Shown here in pieces: positions 29,954 through 39,068 of a stretch of 64,000 nt of DNA. Made by a program: the position numbers and the translations under genes. This DNA is from Betaproteobacteria bacterium (GTDB lineage: Bacteria; Pseudomonadota; Gammaproteobacteria; Burkholderiales; SG8-39). The notes below the pieces were generated by a model. The model saw nothing but the letters and a program-made list of their open reading frames with translations. It was not told the DNA's origin and made no database searches. Location of the stretch: NCBI GenBank assembly GCA_016713125.1, contig JADJPT010000002.1, positions 248,001 to 312,000 of the forward strand, written 5' to 3'. Within the stretch, counting starts at the first letter, position 1, and every line of letters begins with the position of its first letter.

Positions 29954-31929
29954 CTATCCGCTGGCCAGCTCAGGTCTGTTGCCAAAAAACGCCAGCGCCT
30001 CGGGATTGGCCAGCGCCTCCTGGTTCTTGATCGGCCGCCCATGCACCACGTCGCGGACCGCGAGTTCGACGATCTTTCCGCTCTTTGTTCTCGGAATATC
30101 AGCCACTTGCAGAACCTTGTCCGGAACGTGCCGGGGCGTGGTGTTGGCCCGGATGCGCGCCTTGATGCGCCCGATCAGGGCCTCGTCCAGCGTCAGCCCC
30201 TCGCCCAGCTTGACGAACAGCACCACGCGCACGTCGGTGGGCGCCTGCGGCGGCCAGTCCTGGCCGATCACCAGCGACTCCACCACTTCCTCGAGCTGCT
30301 CGACCTGGCGGTAGATCTCCGCCGTGCCGATGCGCACCCCGCCCGGATTCAGCACCGCGTCCGAGCGCCCGTAGATCACCATGCCGCCGTGCGCGGTGAC
30401 TTCGCACCAGTCGCCGTGCCGCCAGACGTTGGGGTACTTCTCGAAATAGGCGGCGCGGTAGCGCGACCCGTCGGGGTCGTTCCAGAAGCCCACCGGCATG
30501 CACGGGAAGGCGCGCGTGCAGACCAGTTCGCCCTTCTCGCCCTGCAGCGGCCGGCCGCTCTCGTCGTACACCTCCATGCGCATGCCCAGGCCCGCGCACT
30601 GGATCTCGCCGCGCCACACCGGCAGCATGGGGTTGCCGAGCACGAAGCACGAGACGATGTCGGTGCCGCCGGAGATCGACGACAGGCACAGGTCGGCCTT
30701 CACCTCGCGGTACACGTAGTCGTAGCTCTCGGCGATCAGCGGCGAACCGGTCGACAGGATGGCGCGCAGGCGCTCGAGCCTGTGCGTCTCGCGCGGTTTG
30801 AGGTTGATCTTGGCGATCGCGTCGATGAACTTGGCCGAGGTGCCCAGGTGCGTCATGCCCTCGGCGTCGGCGAAATCGAACACGATCTTGCCGCGGTTCA
30901 CGAACGGCGAACCGTCGTAGAGCAGCAGGGTGGCGCCGGCGGCCAGCCCGGACATCAGCCAGTTCCACATCATCCAGCCCAGCGTGGTGAAGTAGAACAC
31001 CCGGTCGCCCGGCTTCACGTCGGAGTGCAGCACGTGCTCTTTGCGGTGCTGGAGCAGCGTGCCGCCGGCGCCGTGCACGATGCACTTCGGCACGCCGGTG
31101 GTGCCCGACGAATAGAGGATGTACAGCGGGTGATCGAACCTCGACGCGCCTGAAGGCGATCTCGCCGGCCGCGTGCGGCGCGATGAACTCGCCCCAGGGG
31201 TGAGCGCGCGCGGGCAGCGTGGAGCACCTCGGGCTCGGCATGCAGGTAGGGCAGCACCACGATGCGCGTCAGGGAGGGCAGCTCGTCGGCGATCTCGCGC
31301 ACCTTCTCGAGCATCTCGAAGGGCTTGCCGCCGTACAGGTAGCCGTCCGGGCAGAACAGCACCTTGGGTTCGATCTGGCCGAAGCGGTCGATCACGCCCT
31401 GCACGCCGAAATCCGGCGAACACGAGGACCAGATCGCCCCCAGGCTGGCGGTGGCCAGCATGGCCGCCGTGGCCTCGGGCATGTTGGGCAGGTAGCCCGC
31501 CACGCGGTCGCCCTTGCCCACGCCCTGCGCCTTCAGGGCCTGCGCCAGGCGCGAGACCAGCGCGTGCAGCTGGTCCCAGGACAGGCGCCGCTTGACGCGA
31601 TCCTCGCCCCAGAACACCAGCGCATCCTCGGCGCCGCGCCGGCGCAGCAGGTTCTCGGCGAAATTCAGCCGCGCGTCCGGGAAGAACTTCGCGCCGGGCA
31701 TGCGGTCGCCATCGACCAGCCGGCGCTCGCCGCGCCGGCCCTGCACCTCGCAGAAGTCCCAGAGCAGCGACCAGAACGCCTCGCGCGACTCGGTCGACCA
31801 GTGATGCAGCTCGGCGTAGTCGGCGAAGCGACGCCCCGCGGCCTGTTCGGCGGCGGCCATGAACCGCGCCATGTTGGTCTGCGCCGCGCGCTCCGGCGTC
31901 GGCGCCCACAGCGGCGCGGACGCGCTCAT
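29954..31929 (-). CDS. Acetoacetyl-CoA synthetase (acetoacetate-CoA ligase), frameshifted
   Basis: ATP-dependent adenylate-forming enzyme that activates acetoacetate to acetoacetyl-CoA, linking ketone-body or polyhydroxybutyrate products to thiolases. N-terminal part from MSASAPLWAPTPERA; motifs SLGAIWSSCSPDFG, YSSGTTGVPKCIVHG (phosphate loop), GEIQCAGLGM, YGRSDAVLNPGGVRIGTAEI and the catalytic Lys in TKSGKIVE. Homology leaves frame near 31225 (LPARAHPWGEFIAPHAAGEI is in a second frame) and again near 31142. Total length of about 658 codons fits the family. The start overlaps the stop of the upstream thioesterase gene (ATGA). Confidence 0.87.
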
Positions 31930-32369
31930 GCCGGCTCCCTGTGCAGCGAGGCGCCGAGCAGCGCGCGGATCGCGGCGGGCACGCGCACCGCCTTGCCGCT
32001 CTGCATGTTGATCCACACCACCACCGCGCTGCCCTCGGCATGCAGCTCCGGGTCGCCCTGCGGGCGCATCTCGTAATGCGTGGTGATGCTCGAACCGCCC
32101 ACCCGCCCGACCAGCAGCCGCACCTCGACATTGCCCGGATAGACCAGCGGCTTGCGGTAGTTGCAGGACGTGCTGACGATGACCGTGCCGACGCCTTCGG
32201 CGTTCAGCGCAGCTCGCGCATGCTGTCGACCCAGGTGACGCGCGTCTGCTCCATGTAGCGGAAGTAATTGACGTTGTTGTTGATGTTGCATGGCGTCCAT
32301 GTCGCCCCAGCGAATGGGAATGATTTCGGTGTGAACCAGCCTGTGCGGTTCGATGTGCTGCGCGGTCAT
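31926..32369 (-). CDS. Acyl-CoA thioesterase, hot-dog fold (4HBT), frameshifted
   Basis: Small thioesterase likely to release CoA from short or aromatic acyl-CoAs. It begins with IPIRWGDMDAM, the conserved Asp region of 4-hydroxybenzoyl-CoA-type thioesterases. The expected GHVNNVNYFRYMEQTRV-like segment appears in another frame between about 32285 and 32218, then the original frame resumes with NAEGVGTVIVSTSCNYRKPL. The two compensating shifts leave about 148 codons. It is translationally coupled to the acetoacetyl-CoA synthetase gene and starts 77 bases from the divergent ETF-QO gene. Confidence 0.8.
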   Translation of the reverse strand: MTAQHIEPHRLVHTEIIPIRWGDMDAMQHQQQRQLLPLHGADARHLGRQHARAALNAEGVGTVIVSTSCNYRKPLVYPGNVEVRLLVGRVGGSSITTHYEMRPQGDPELHAEGSAVVVWINMQSGKAVRVPAAIRALLGASLHREPA

Positions 32370-32446
32370 TGCCTGGGATTCCGGGAGAGAAGCGACGAAC
32401 GGCCATTATAATTCGTCCCCTACGCAAACGAGCTCAGCGAGGACGC

Positions 32447-34095
32447 ATGCAGCGCGAATCGATGCAGTACGACGTGGTGATCGTCGGCGGAGGCCCCGCC
32501 GGTCTGTCCGCGGCCATCCGCCTGAAGCAGCTGGCCGCAGCGAAAGGCGCGGAGATCGGTGTCTGCGTGCTCGAGAAAGGCGCCGAGATCGGCGCCCACA
32601 TCCTGTCCGGCGCGGTCATCGATCCGCGCGCCATCGACGAACTGATCCCCGACTGGAAGGCGCAGGGCGCGCCGCTGAACGTGCCGGTCGCCGAGGACCG
32701 CTTCCTGTTCCTCTCCGAGAGCGGCGCCACCCGGACCCCGAACTGGATGCTGCCCGGCTGCTTCCAGAACCACGGCAACTACGTGATCAGCCTGGGCAAC
32801 GTGACGCGCTGGCTGGGCCAGCAGGCCGAGGCCCTGGGCGTGGAGATCTTTCCCGGCTTCGCGGCCGCCGAGGTGCTCTACAACGAGGACGGCTCGGTCA
32901 AGGGCGTGGCCACCGGCGACCTGGGCGTGTCGCGCACCGGCGAACAGACCGGCAACTACCAGCCCGGCATGGAGCTGCACGCAAAGTACACGCTGTTCGC
33001 CGAAGGTTGCCGCGGCCATCTGGGCAAGCAGCTCGATGGCGAAGTCACGCCCTGCGCAAGGACGTCGACCCGCAGGTCTACGGCCTCGGCCTCAAGGAAC
33101 TCTGGGAAGTGACACCCGAAAACCACCAGCCCGGCCTGGTGGTGCACACCGCCGGCTGGCCGCTGGACGCGGACACCTACGGCGGCTCCTTCCTCTATCA
33201 CCTGGACGACAACCTGGTGGCGGTGGGCTTCGTGGTCGGCCTGGGCTACACCAACCCCTACCTCAGCCCCTACGAGGAATTCCAGCGCTACAAGACCCAC
33301 CCGGCGATCCGCGGCTTCTTCGCCGGCGGCAAGCGCATCGCCTACGGCGCGCGCGCCATCGCGGCGGGCGGCATCCAGTCGCTGCCGAAGCTGGTGTTCC
33401 CGGGCGGCGCCCTGATCGGCGACGACGCGGGCTTCCTGAACGCCTCGCGCATCAAGGGCAGCCACTGCGCGATCAAGTCCGGCATGCTGGCCGCCGAAGC
33501 CGCCTTCCCGGCCCTGCAGGCCGGTCGCGCCGGCGACGAACTGAGCGCCTATCCCGAGGCCTTCGAGCGCTCCTGGCTGTTCGACGAACTGTACCGCGCG
33601 CGCAATTTCAAGCCCTGGATGTCCAAGGGCCTGTACACCGGCGCGCTGATGGTCGGCATCGACCAGATCGTGTTCGGCGGCAAGGCGCCGTGGACCCTGC
33701 ACCACGACCACGCCGACCACCAGACCCTGAAGAAGAAAGGCGAGGCGCAGCCCATCGCCTACCCGAAGCCCGACGGCGTGCTGACCTTCGATCGCCTGAC
33801 CTCGGTGTCGTTCTCGAACACCAACCACGGCGAGGACCAGCCCATCCACCTGACGCTCAAGGACGCCGCGGTGCCGGTGAGCGTCAACCTGGAGCTGTAC
33901 GACGCGCCCGAGCAGCGCTACTGCCCGGCCGGCGTCGAGATCGTGCGTCGACGACGGGACGGCGCCAACCCGCGCCTGCAGATCAACGCGCAGAACTGCG
34001 TGCACTGCAAGACCTGCGACATCAAGGACCCGACGCAGAACATCCACTGGGTGACGCCCGAAGGCGGCGGCGGACCGAATTATCCGGGTATGTAG
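32447..34095 (+). CDS. Electron-transfer flavoprotein-ubiquinone oxidoreductase, frameshifted
   Basis: Passes electrons from reduced ETF (etfAB at 40.9-42.6 kb) to the quinone pool and so serves all the acyl-CoA dehydrogenases here. FAD motif VVIVGGGPAGLSAAIRL is at the N-terminus. The C-terminus has the single 4Fe-4S site: CPAGVEIV, then CVHCKTCDIKDPTQNIHW. The frame changes between about 33029 and 33045 (a stray base in CTCGATGGCG and a loss shortly after), where relatives read KQLMAKF. Start could be 32447 or 32462; both give the same FAD motif. Length of about 550 residues is normal. Confidence 0.9.
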
Positions 34096-34123
34096 AAACG
34101 ACAAGAACGGCAAACTCGGCACA

Positions 34124-34174
34124 GGGGGGACGGGCCCCTTCCGCCGCTGCGCGGCGGGGCCCTCCCGTCCCCCC
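34124..34174. terminator. Long GC hairpin after ETF-QO gene
   Basis: An 11-base outer stem (GGGGGGACGGG / CCCGTCCCCCC) encloses a second stem of GCCGC/GCGGC type. It lies 29 bases after the stop of the ETF-QO gene. There is no T tract, but the stem is strong enough to act as a transcription or RNA-stability barrier. Confidence 0.5.
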
Positions 34175-34209
34175 GTACCCCCCAGGCGTCTTTGGAAAGC
34201 GATTGCACA

Positions 34210-34685
34210 ATGTTTAAGACCGCAGATCTAGATATGCACCGGGCCGGAGTTGTCGGCGGCAGCCGCTGCTGCGGCATTACGGCGGGCGGCGGCGCTTCTG
34301 CGGGCAGATCCTCACCGTGCAGGTCTACGAAGACAACGCGCTGGTGCGCAAGACCCTGGACACCACGGACGGCAAGGGCAAGGTGCTGGTGGTCGACGGC
34401 GGCGCCAGCCTGCGCGTGGCGCTGGTCGGCGATCGCCTGGCCGAGATCGCCGTGCGCCAGGGCTGGGAAGGCGTGGTCGTCAACGGCTGCATCCGCGACT
34501 CGGTGGAATGCGCGCAGTTCGACTTCGGCCTGATGGCCCTGGCCACCATCCCGGTCAAGCCGCACATGAAGGGGCACGGCGAGAGCGGCTTCCCGGTGGC
34601 CTTCGCCGGCGTCAAGTTCACCCCGGGCGAGTGGCTGTATGCCGACGAAGACGGTATCGTGACTTCCGCAAGGTCCCTGCTTTGA
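34210..34685 (+). CDS. RraA-family protein (RNase E inhibitor / HMG aldolase-like), frameshifted
   Basis: RraA-family proteins include the RNase E inhibitor and 4-hydroxy-4-methyl-2-oxoglutarate aldolases. The clear part (from about 34310) has TVQVYEDNALVRKTL, VVDGGASLRVALVGDRLAE, GWEGVVVNGCIRDS and a family-typical C-terminus. The first 35 codons, from MFKTADL at 34210, show family-like fragments in different frames, so at least two small indels lie between 34225 and 34310. Expected length is about 160 residues. The inhibitor and aldolase functions cannot be separated from the sequence. Confidence 0.8.
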
Positions 34686-34700
34686 CGCCAGGAGGCGCGC

Positions 34701-35042
34701 ATGGCCGCTGAAGCCGACAAGGCGGCGAAGAAGTTCGCTTCGTTCGCCGAGTTCTACCCCTTCTACCTGTCCGAGCACGCCAACCCCACTTCGCGGCGCC
34801 TGCATTTTTCGTCGGCACTCGCGCTGGGGCTGGGGCTGCTGATCGCCGCCATCACCACCGCCAACCTCTGGCTGGTGCCGGCCGCCCTGCTGTGCGGCTA
34901 CGCGTTCGCCTGGGTCGGGCATTTCTTTTTCGAGAAGAACCGCCCCGCCACCTTCAGCTACCCGTTCTACAGCTTTGCCGGCGACTGGGTGATGTGGAAG
35001 GAAATCCTCACCGGCCGGATCCGCTTCCCTAGGCCCCGATGA
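34701..35042 (+). CDS. Mpo1/DUF962-family small membrane protein
   Basis: A 113-residue protein with the family hallmark FYLSEHANPTSRRLHF followed by two hydrophobic segments (residues about 40-55 and 58-77) and HFFFEKNRPATF. Yeast Mpo1 is a fatty-acid alpha-dioxygenase that uses iron bound by conserved His residues. The His residues here (SEH, RLHF, GHFFFEK) are consistent with the same chemistry on 2-hydroxy fatty acids, by inference. The stop overlaps the start of the downstream channel gene (ATGA), so the two are coupled. Confidence 0.85.
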   Translation: MAAEADKAAKKFASFAEFYPFYLSEHANPTSRRLHFSSALALGLGLLIAAITTANLWLVPAALLCGYAFAWVGHFFFEKNRPATFSYPFYSFAGDWVMWKEILTGRIRFPRPR

Positions 35043-36554
35043 GCGCCTCCCTGCCCGGCTTCCTGCGTCCGAAACCCCTACCTGGTCGCGCTGGCGCTGC
35101 TGCTCACGCTGGTGCTGGCGTATTTCCGCCCGTCCGAGCGCAGCGCCTACCTGAACACGCTGTGGCTGTTCGCCGCCGGCATGATCGGTCGCTTCGCCAG
35201 CGCCTACGCCGACGCGCTGGACTTCCCGCGCACCGGCGAAGTGCTGTTCGCCGTATTCACCATCGTCATCTCCATCGCCGTGGTGCGGCTGTGCGGCTTC
35301 GCGCTGTTCCGCCTGCTGCTGCCGCTGGTACGCCAGCGCACCCCGCGCATCGTCGAAGACCTGGTGATCACCGCCGCCTACGCGGTGCTGGCGCTGGTGC
35401 ACCTGCGCAGCGCGGGCCTCGAGCTGGGCGGCATCCTGGCCACCTCCGCGGTGGTCACTGCGGTGCTGGCCTTCGCCATGCAGGACACGCTGGGCAATGT
35501 GCTGGGCGGACTGGCGCTGCAACTGGACAACTCGATCCGCGTCGGCGACTGGATCAAGGTCGACGACACCGTCGGCCGCGTGACCGACATCCGCTGGCGC
35601 TTCACTTCCGTGGAGACGCGCAACTGGGAAACCGTGGTGATCCCCAACAGCCTGCTGATGAAGGGCAGGTTCCAGGTGCTGGGCAAGCGCGAGGGCGCGC
35701 CCCTGCGGTGGCGGCGCTGGATCCATTTCCAGGTCGACCCGGGCGTGCCGCCGGCGCGCGTGATCGCCGCCGCCGAATCGGCGATCCGCGAGTCGGAAAT
35801 CGCCAACGTCGCCGCCGAACCGCGGCCCAACTGCGTGCTGCTCGGCTTCGAGCAGGGCAACCTGCACTTCGCCCTGCGCTATTTCCTCACCGACCTGGCC
35901 AACGACGACCCGACCGATTCGGCCGTGCGCGTGCACCTGTACACCGCCTTCCAGCGCATCGGCATACGCCTGGCCGAGCCGCAGGAGACCATTCACCTGG
36001 TGCAGGAGGACGAGGCGCACGCCGAGGCGGTGCGCAAGCGCGACCTGCAGCGCAGGCTGGTCGCGGTGCGCGGCGTGGACCTGTTCTCCAGCCTGTCCGA
36101 GGAGGAGCGCGCCGCGCTGGTCGAGCGCCTGCAGTACGCGCCCTTCGCGCGCGGCGACGTGATGACGCGCCAAGGCAACAGCTCGCACTGGCTGTATATC
36201 GTGGTCACCGGCTCGGCCGACATCGTCCACGAGCAGGACAACGGCACCAGGGTGACGGTCGGCAAGGTGGAGGCCGGCGGCTTCTTCGGCGAGATGGGCC
36301 TGCTCACCGGCGCGCCGCGTACCGCCACCGTGATCGCCAGCTCGGACGTCGAGTGCTACCGCCTCGACAAGGAGTCCTTCCAGGGACTGCTGACCACGCG
36401 CCCGCAGATCGCCGAGGAGATCAGCCGCATCGTCGCCGCGCGCCAGCAGGACAGCGAAGCCGCCGACGCGGCGGCCTCCTCGGCGGCCGGCCGCCGCGAC
36501 GCCCACGTCGACCTGCTGAAGCGGATCCGCGCGTTCTTCAGCCTGGGCGGCTGA
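35039..36554 (+). CDS. MscS-type mechanosensitive channel with C-terminal cyclic-nucleotide-binding domain
   Basis: Inner-membrane channel. After a frameshift near 35083 (one extra A in CCGAAACCCC) the reading is YLVALALLLTLVLAYF and further TM helices. The MscS pore and beta domain follow (VLAFAMQDTLGNVLGGLALQ, then RVGDWIKVDDTVGRVTDIRW, NWETVVIPNS). A cAMP/cGMP-type domain follows at the C-terminus (RQGNSSHWLYIVVTG, phosphate-binding cassette FFGEMGLLTGAPRTATV). Fusion of MscS with a cNMP domain is known for the bCNG group, some of which are ligand gated and poorly mechanosensitive. About 505 residues. Confidence 0.88.
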
Positions 36555-36595
36555 GGCCATGGCGGAGGCAACGCTCAGGTCGCCGCGCGCGGCCG

Positions 36596-37494
36596 ATGTC
36601 CGGGGGAGGCCCTTACCCCACGACAGCCGCCAACAACGCCGCCGCCCCGGCGGTGCAGCCCGGCACGCTCGAAAGCGAAGCCGACCGCATCGCACGCGAG
36701 CTGGGCATCCCACCCTGCCCGCAGATCATCGCCCGCTTCGCCGCGGAAATGCGCGCCCCCGACCCGGACCTGCGCAAGCTCGCGCGCTGCTGGGCGCCGA
36801 CGCCGGCCTGTCCGGCGCGCTGCTGAAGACCGTCAATTCGCCGTTCTACGGCCTGTCCAGCAAGGCCACCGGCATCCAGCAGGCGCTGTCCATCCTGGGT
36901 CTGCGTGCCAGCGCCAACCTGATCACCGGGCTGCTGCTGCGCCAGTCCTTCCCGGCCGGCTCCGGGCCGGCCATGCAGCGCTTCTGGGATTCCTCCATGC
37001 GCATCGCCGAGACCGCCGCCGGGCTGGCCGGGCAGATCGGCCGCCTCAATCCGGACGAGGCGCATACCTACGTGCTGTTCCGCGACTGCGGCATGGCGGT
37101 GATGATCTGCAAGTTCCCGGACTACGACGCGGTGCTGCGCGCCTGCGCGCGCATGCCGGGGGCCGAACTGACCACCTCCGAGGAACGGCGCTACCGCTAC
37201 AGCCACGCGCGCGTCGGCTATGCGCTGGCGCGCGGCTGGCTGCTGCCCGAGCCGCTGAGCAAGGCCATCCTGATGCACCACGAGCTCGCCCTGGTGGCGG
37301 CCGGGCATCGCGACGCGGAACCCGCCAACCCGCACTTGGTGGCCTTCGGCCTGCTCGCCGAACAGGTGGTGAGCCTGCGCGCCGGACGCGGGCTGTGCCC
37401 GGACTGGCCGGACGCCGAAGGCTTCGTGCTCGATACCCTGGGCCTCTCGCCCGACGAGGTGGTGGCGCTGGCGCAGCAGCCGCTGGCGGCCTGA
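36596..37494 (+). CDS. HDOD-domain signalling protein, frameshifted
   Basis: HDOD domains are HD-related, usually non-catalytic modules found in bacterial signalling and stress proteins. The start at 36596 (MSGGGPYPTTAANN) leads to ELGIPPCPQIIARFAAEM. Near 36790 one base is missing (AAGCTCGCGCGCTG for LAALLG) and the reading continues as LLGADAGLSGALLKTVNSPF, YGLSSKATGIQQALSILGLR and so on to 37494. About 300 residues. It follows the channel gene by 41 bases and faces the diguanylate cyclase gene tail to tail, making a small signalling cluster. Confidence 0.85.
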
Positions 37495-37525
37495 GGCCGA
37501 CACCCGGGCCGCGCGCGCCCGGTGC

Positions 37526-38971
37526 CTACACCACGCGGTTGCGGCCCTGGCGCTTGGCCTCGTACAGCGCTTCGTCGGCGCGCCTGATCACTTCGTCCAC
37601 CGGTTCGCCCTCGCCCAGCACCGCCAGACCCACGCTCGCCGTCACGCCGAGCTGCGCTTCCTCCCAGGGCACCGACGCCGCCTCGATGGCGGCACGCACG
37701 CGCTCGGCCAGCTGCCGGCCCTGCGCGAGATCGGTGCGCTTGAGCACCACCAGGAACTCCTCGCCGCCCCAGCGGAACAGCAGGTCGGAGGCACGCAGCG
37801 CCTCCTGCATGACGCGCGCCACGCGGCGCAGCAGCGCGTCGCCGGCCGCGTGTCCGTGGCCGTCGTTGACCGCCTTGAAGTTGTCCAGGTCGATCATCAT
37901 CGCCAGCAGCGGCTCGCCGGCGCGCCGCGATTCGCCCAGCGCCTGAGGTATCAGCAGGTCGAAGGCCCGCCGGTTGGCCAGCCCGGTCAGTTCGTCGGTG
38001 ACGGCGAGTTCCTCGAGCCGGCCCTGGTAGCGGTTGATGGTCAGGCTGGTGGCCAGCAGCACCACGGCCGAGATCACCAGGCAGATGGCGAGGTTGACGT
38101 ACAGGGTGCCGCGGATGCGCGACAGCGCGGCGTCCTCGTCGCCGTCGACCAGCAGGTACCAGTCCAGTTCGGGAATGAAGCGCACGTTGAGGAAATGCGT
38201 GTTGCCGCCCGTCTGGTACTGGAAGGTGCCGGCGCCCTCGGTGAGGATGCGCTCGGCGACCTCGCGCACCCCGGGCATGGCGTGGATGTCGCTGCCGGCC
38301 GGGTGCTGGTCGTTGCCGAACAGCGCCACGCGCCCCTTGCGGTCGACGAAATAGATGCTGCGCTTGAAGCGCTGCTGGTAGTCGGTGATCAACGCGCGCA
38401 CCGCATCCACCGTCAGCCCCACGCCGATCGCACCGATGAACTGCCCGTCGTAGTCCACCACCTTGTAGTTGATGAAGATGGTCAGCGCATCGCGGTTGGC
38501 CAGGTCGGGGTCGAGGTTGATCTCGTACGGCGCCGGCATGGCGCGCACGCGGAAGTACCAGGCGTCGCGCGGCTCGTCCTCCTGCACGCGCTTGAGCACG
38601 CCGCCGGTCTGGTAGTAGGTGCGCGTGCGCTCCGAAACGAAGAAGCTGGTGAAGGCGCCGTAGCGGTCCCTGACCTCTCGCAGGTAGCGGGTCATCGGCC
38701 CGGCGTCGCGCTCGCCCGACAGCACCCAGTCGCGCACGAAGGTGTCGCTGGCCATCATCGAGGAGATCAGGATCGGACGGATCAGGTCCTTCTGGATCTC
38801 CGAATACAGGTTGTCCGAGGTGAGCGGCAGTTCGCTCGAGACGATGGTCTCGCGCACCGAGGATCTGGACACCTGGTAGCTGACCAGGGTGGTGGCCGCG
38901 AAGCCCAGCAGCAGCAGCAGGGCGAGCACGCCGATGAGCCGCCGCTTGTCGGCGCCGGGCCGGGGGCGCAT
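37526..38971 (-). CDS. Membrane diguanylate cyclase with periplasmic sensor domain
   Basis: Makes cyclic di-GMP from two GTP. The 481-residue protein has a TM helix at residues 11-30 (LIGVLALLLLLGFAATTLV) and a large periplasmic Cache-like sensor domain. A second TM follows (YVNLAICLVISAVVLLATSL), then a GGDEF domain with the active-site variant RWGGEEFLVVL. Five residues before GGEEF lies RASD, an intact RxxD inhibitory site, so product feedback is expected. Ligand of the sensor is unknown. It is preceded on its strand by a terminator-like palindrome at 39004-39034 and so is probably transcribed alone. Confidence 0.93.
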   Translation of the reverse strand: MRPRPGADKRRLIGVLALLLLLGFAATTLVSYQVSRSSVRETIVSSELPLTSDNLYSEIQKDLIRPILISSMMASDTFVRDWVLSGERDAGPMTRYLREVRDRYGAFTSFFVSERTRTYYQTGGVLKRVQEDEPRDAWYFRVRAMPAPYEINLDPDLANRDALTIFINYKVVDYDGQFIGAIGVGLTVDAVRALITDYQQRFKRSIYFVDRKGRVALFGNDQHPAGSDIHAMPGVREVAERILTEGAGTFQYQTGGNTHFLNVRFIPELDWYLLVDGDEDAALSRIRGTLYVNLAICLVISAVVLLATSLTINRYQGRLEELAVTDELTGLANRRAFDLLIPQALGESRRAGEPLLAMMIDLDNFKAVNDGHGHAAGDALLRRVARVMQEALRASDLLFRWGGEEFLVVLKRTDLAQGRQLAERVRAAIEAASVPWEEAQLGVTASVGLAVLGEGEPVDEVIRRADEALYEAKRQGRNRVV

Positions 38972-39003
38972 GCTAAATATACCTTTTCTTATATTCGGAT
39001 TGA

Positions 39004-39034
39004 CACGAAACCCGCTCCTGGAGCGGGTTTCGTG
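39004..39034. terminator. Near-perfect 15-bp stem, probable terminator
   Basis: CACGAAACCCGCTCC and its exact complement GGAGCGGGTTTCGTG are separated by one base. It lies 35 bases beyond the acyl-CoA dehydrogenase stop and 33 bases ahead of the diguanylate cyclase start, both on the minus strand. This is the normal place for a terminator between the two units. Confidence 0.7.
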
Positions 39035-39068
39035 AAATCAATCTCGAAGATTCTTGCCCGACACGGGG

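Noticed and set aside
34124..34174. A riboswitch in the leader of the RraA gene
   Set aside because: The sequence is a simple GC hairpin without the conserved core of any riboswitch that I know; a terminator-like role is simpler.
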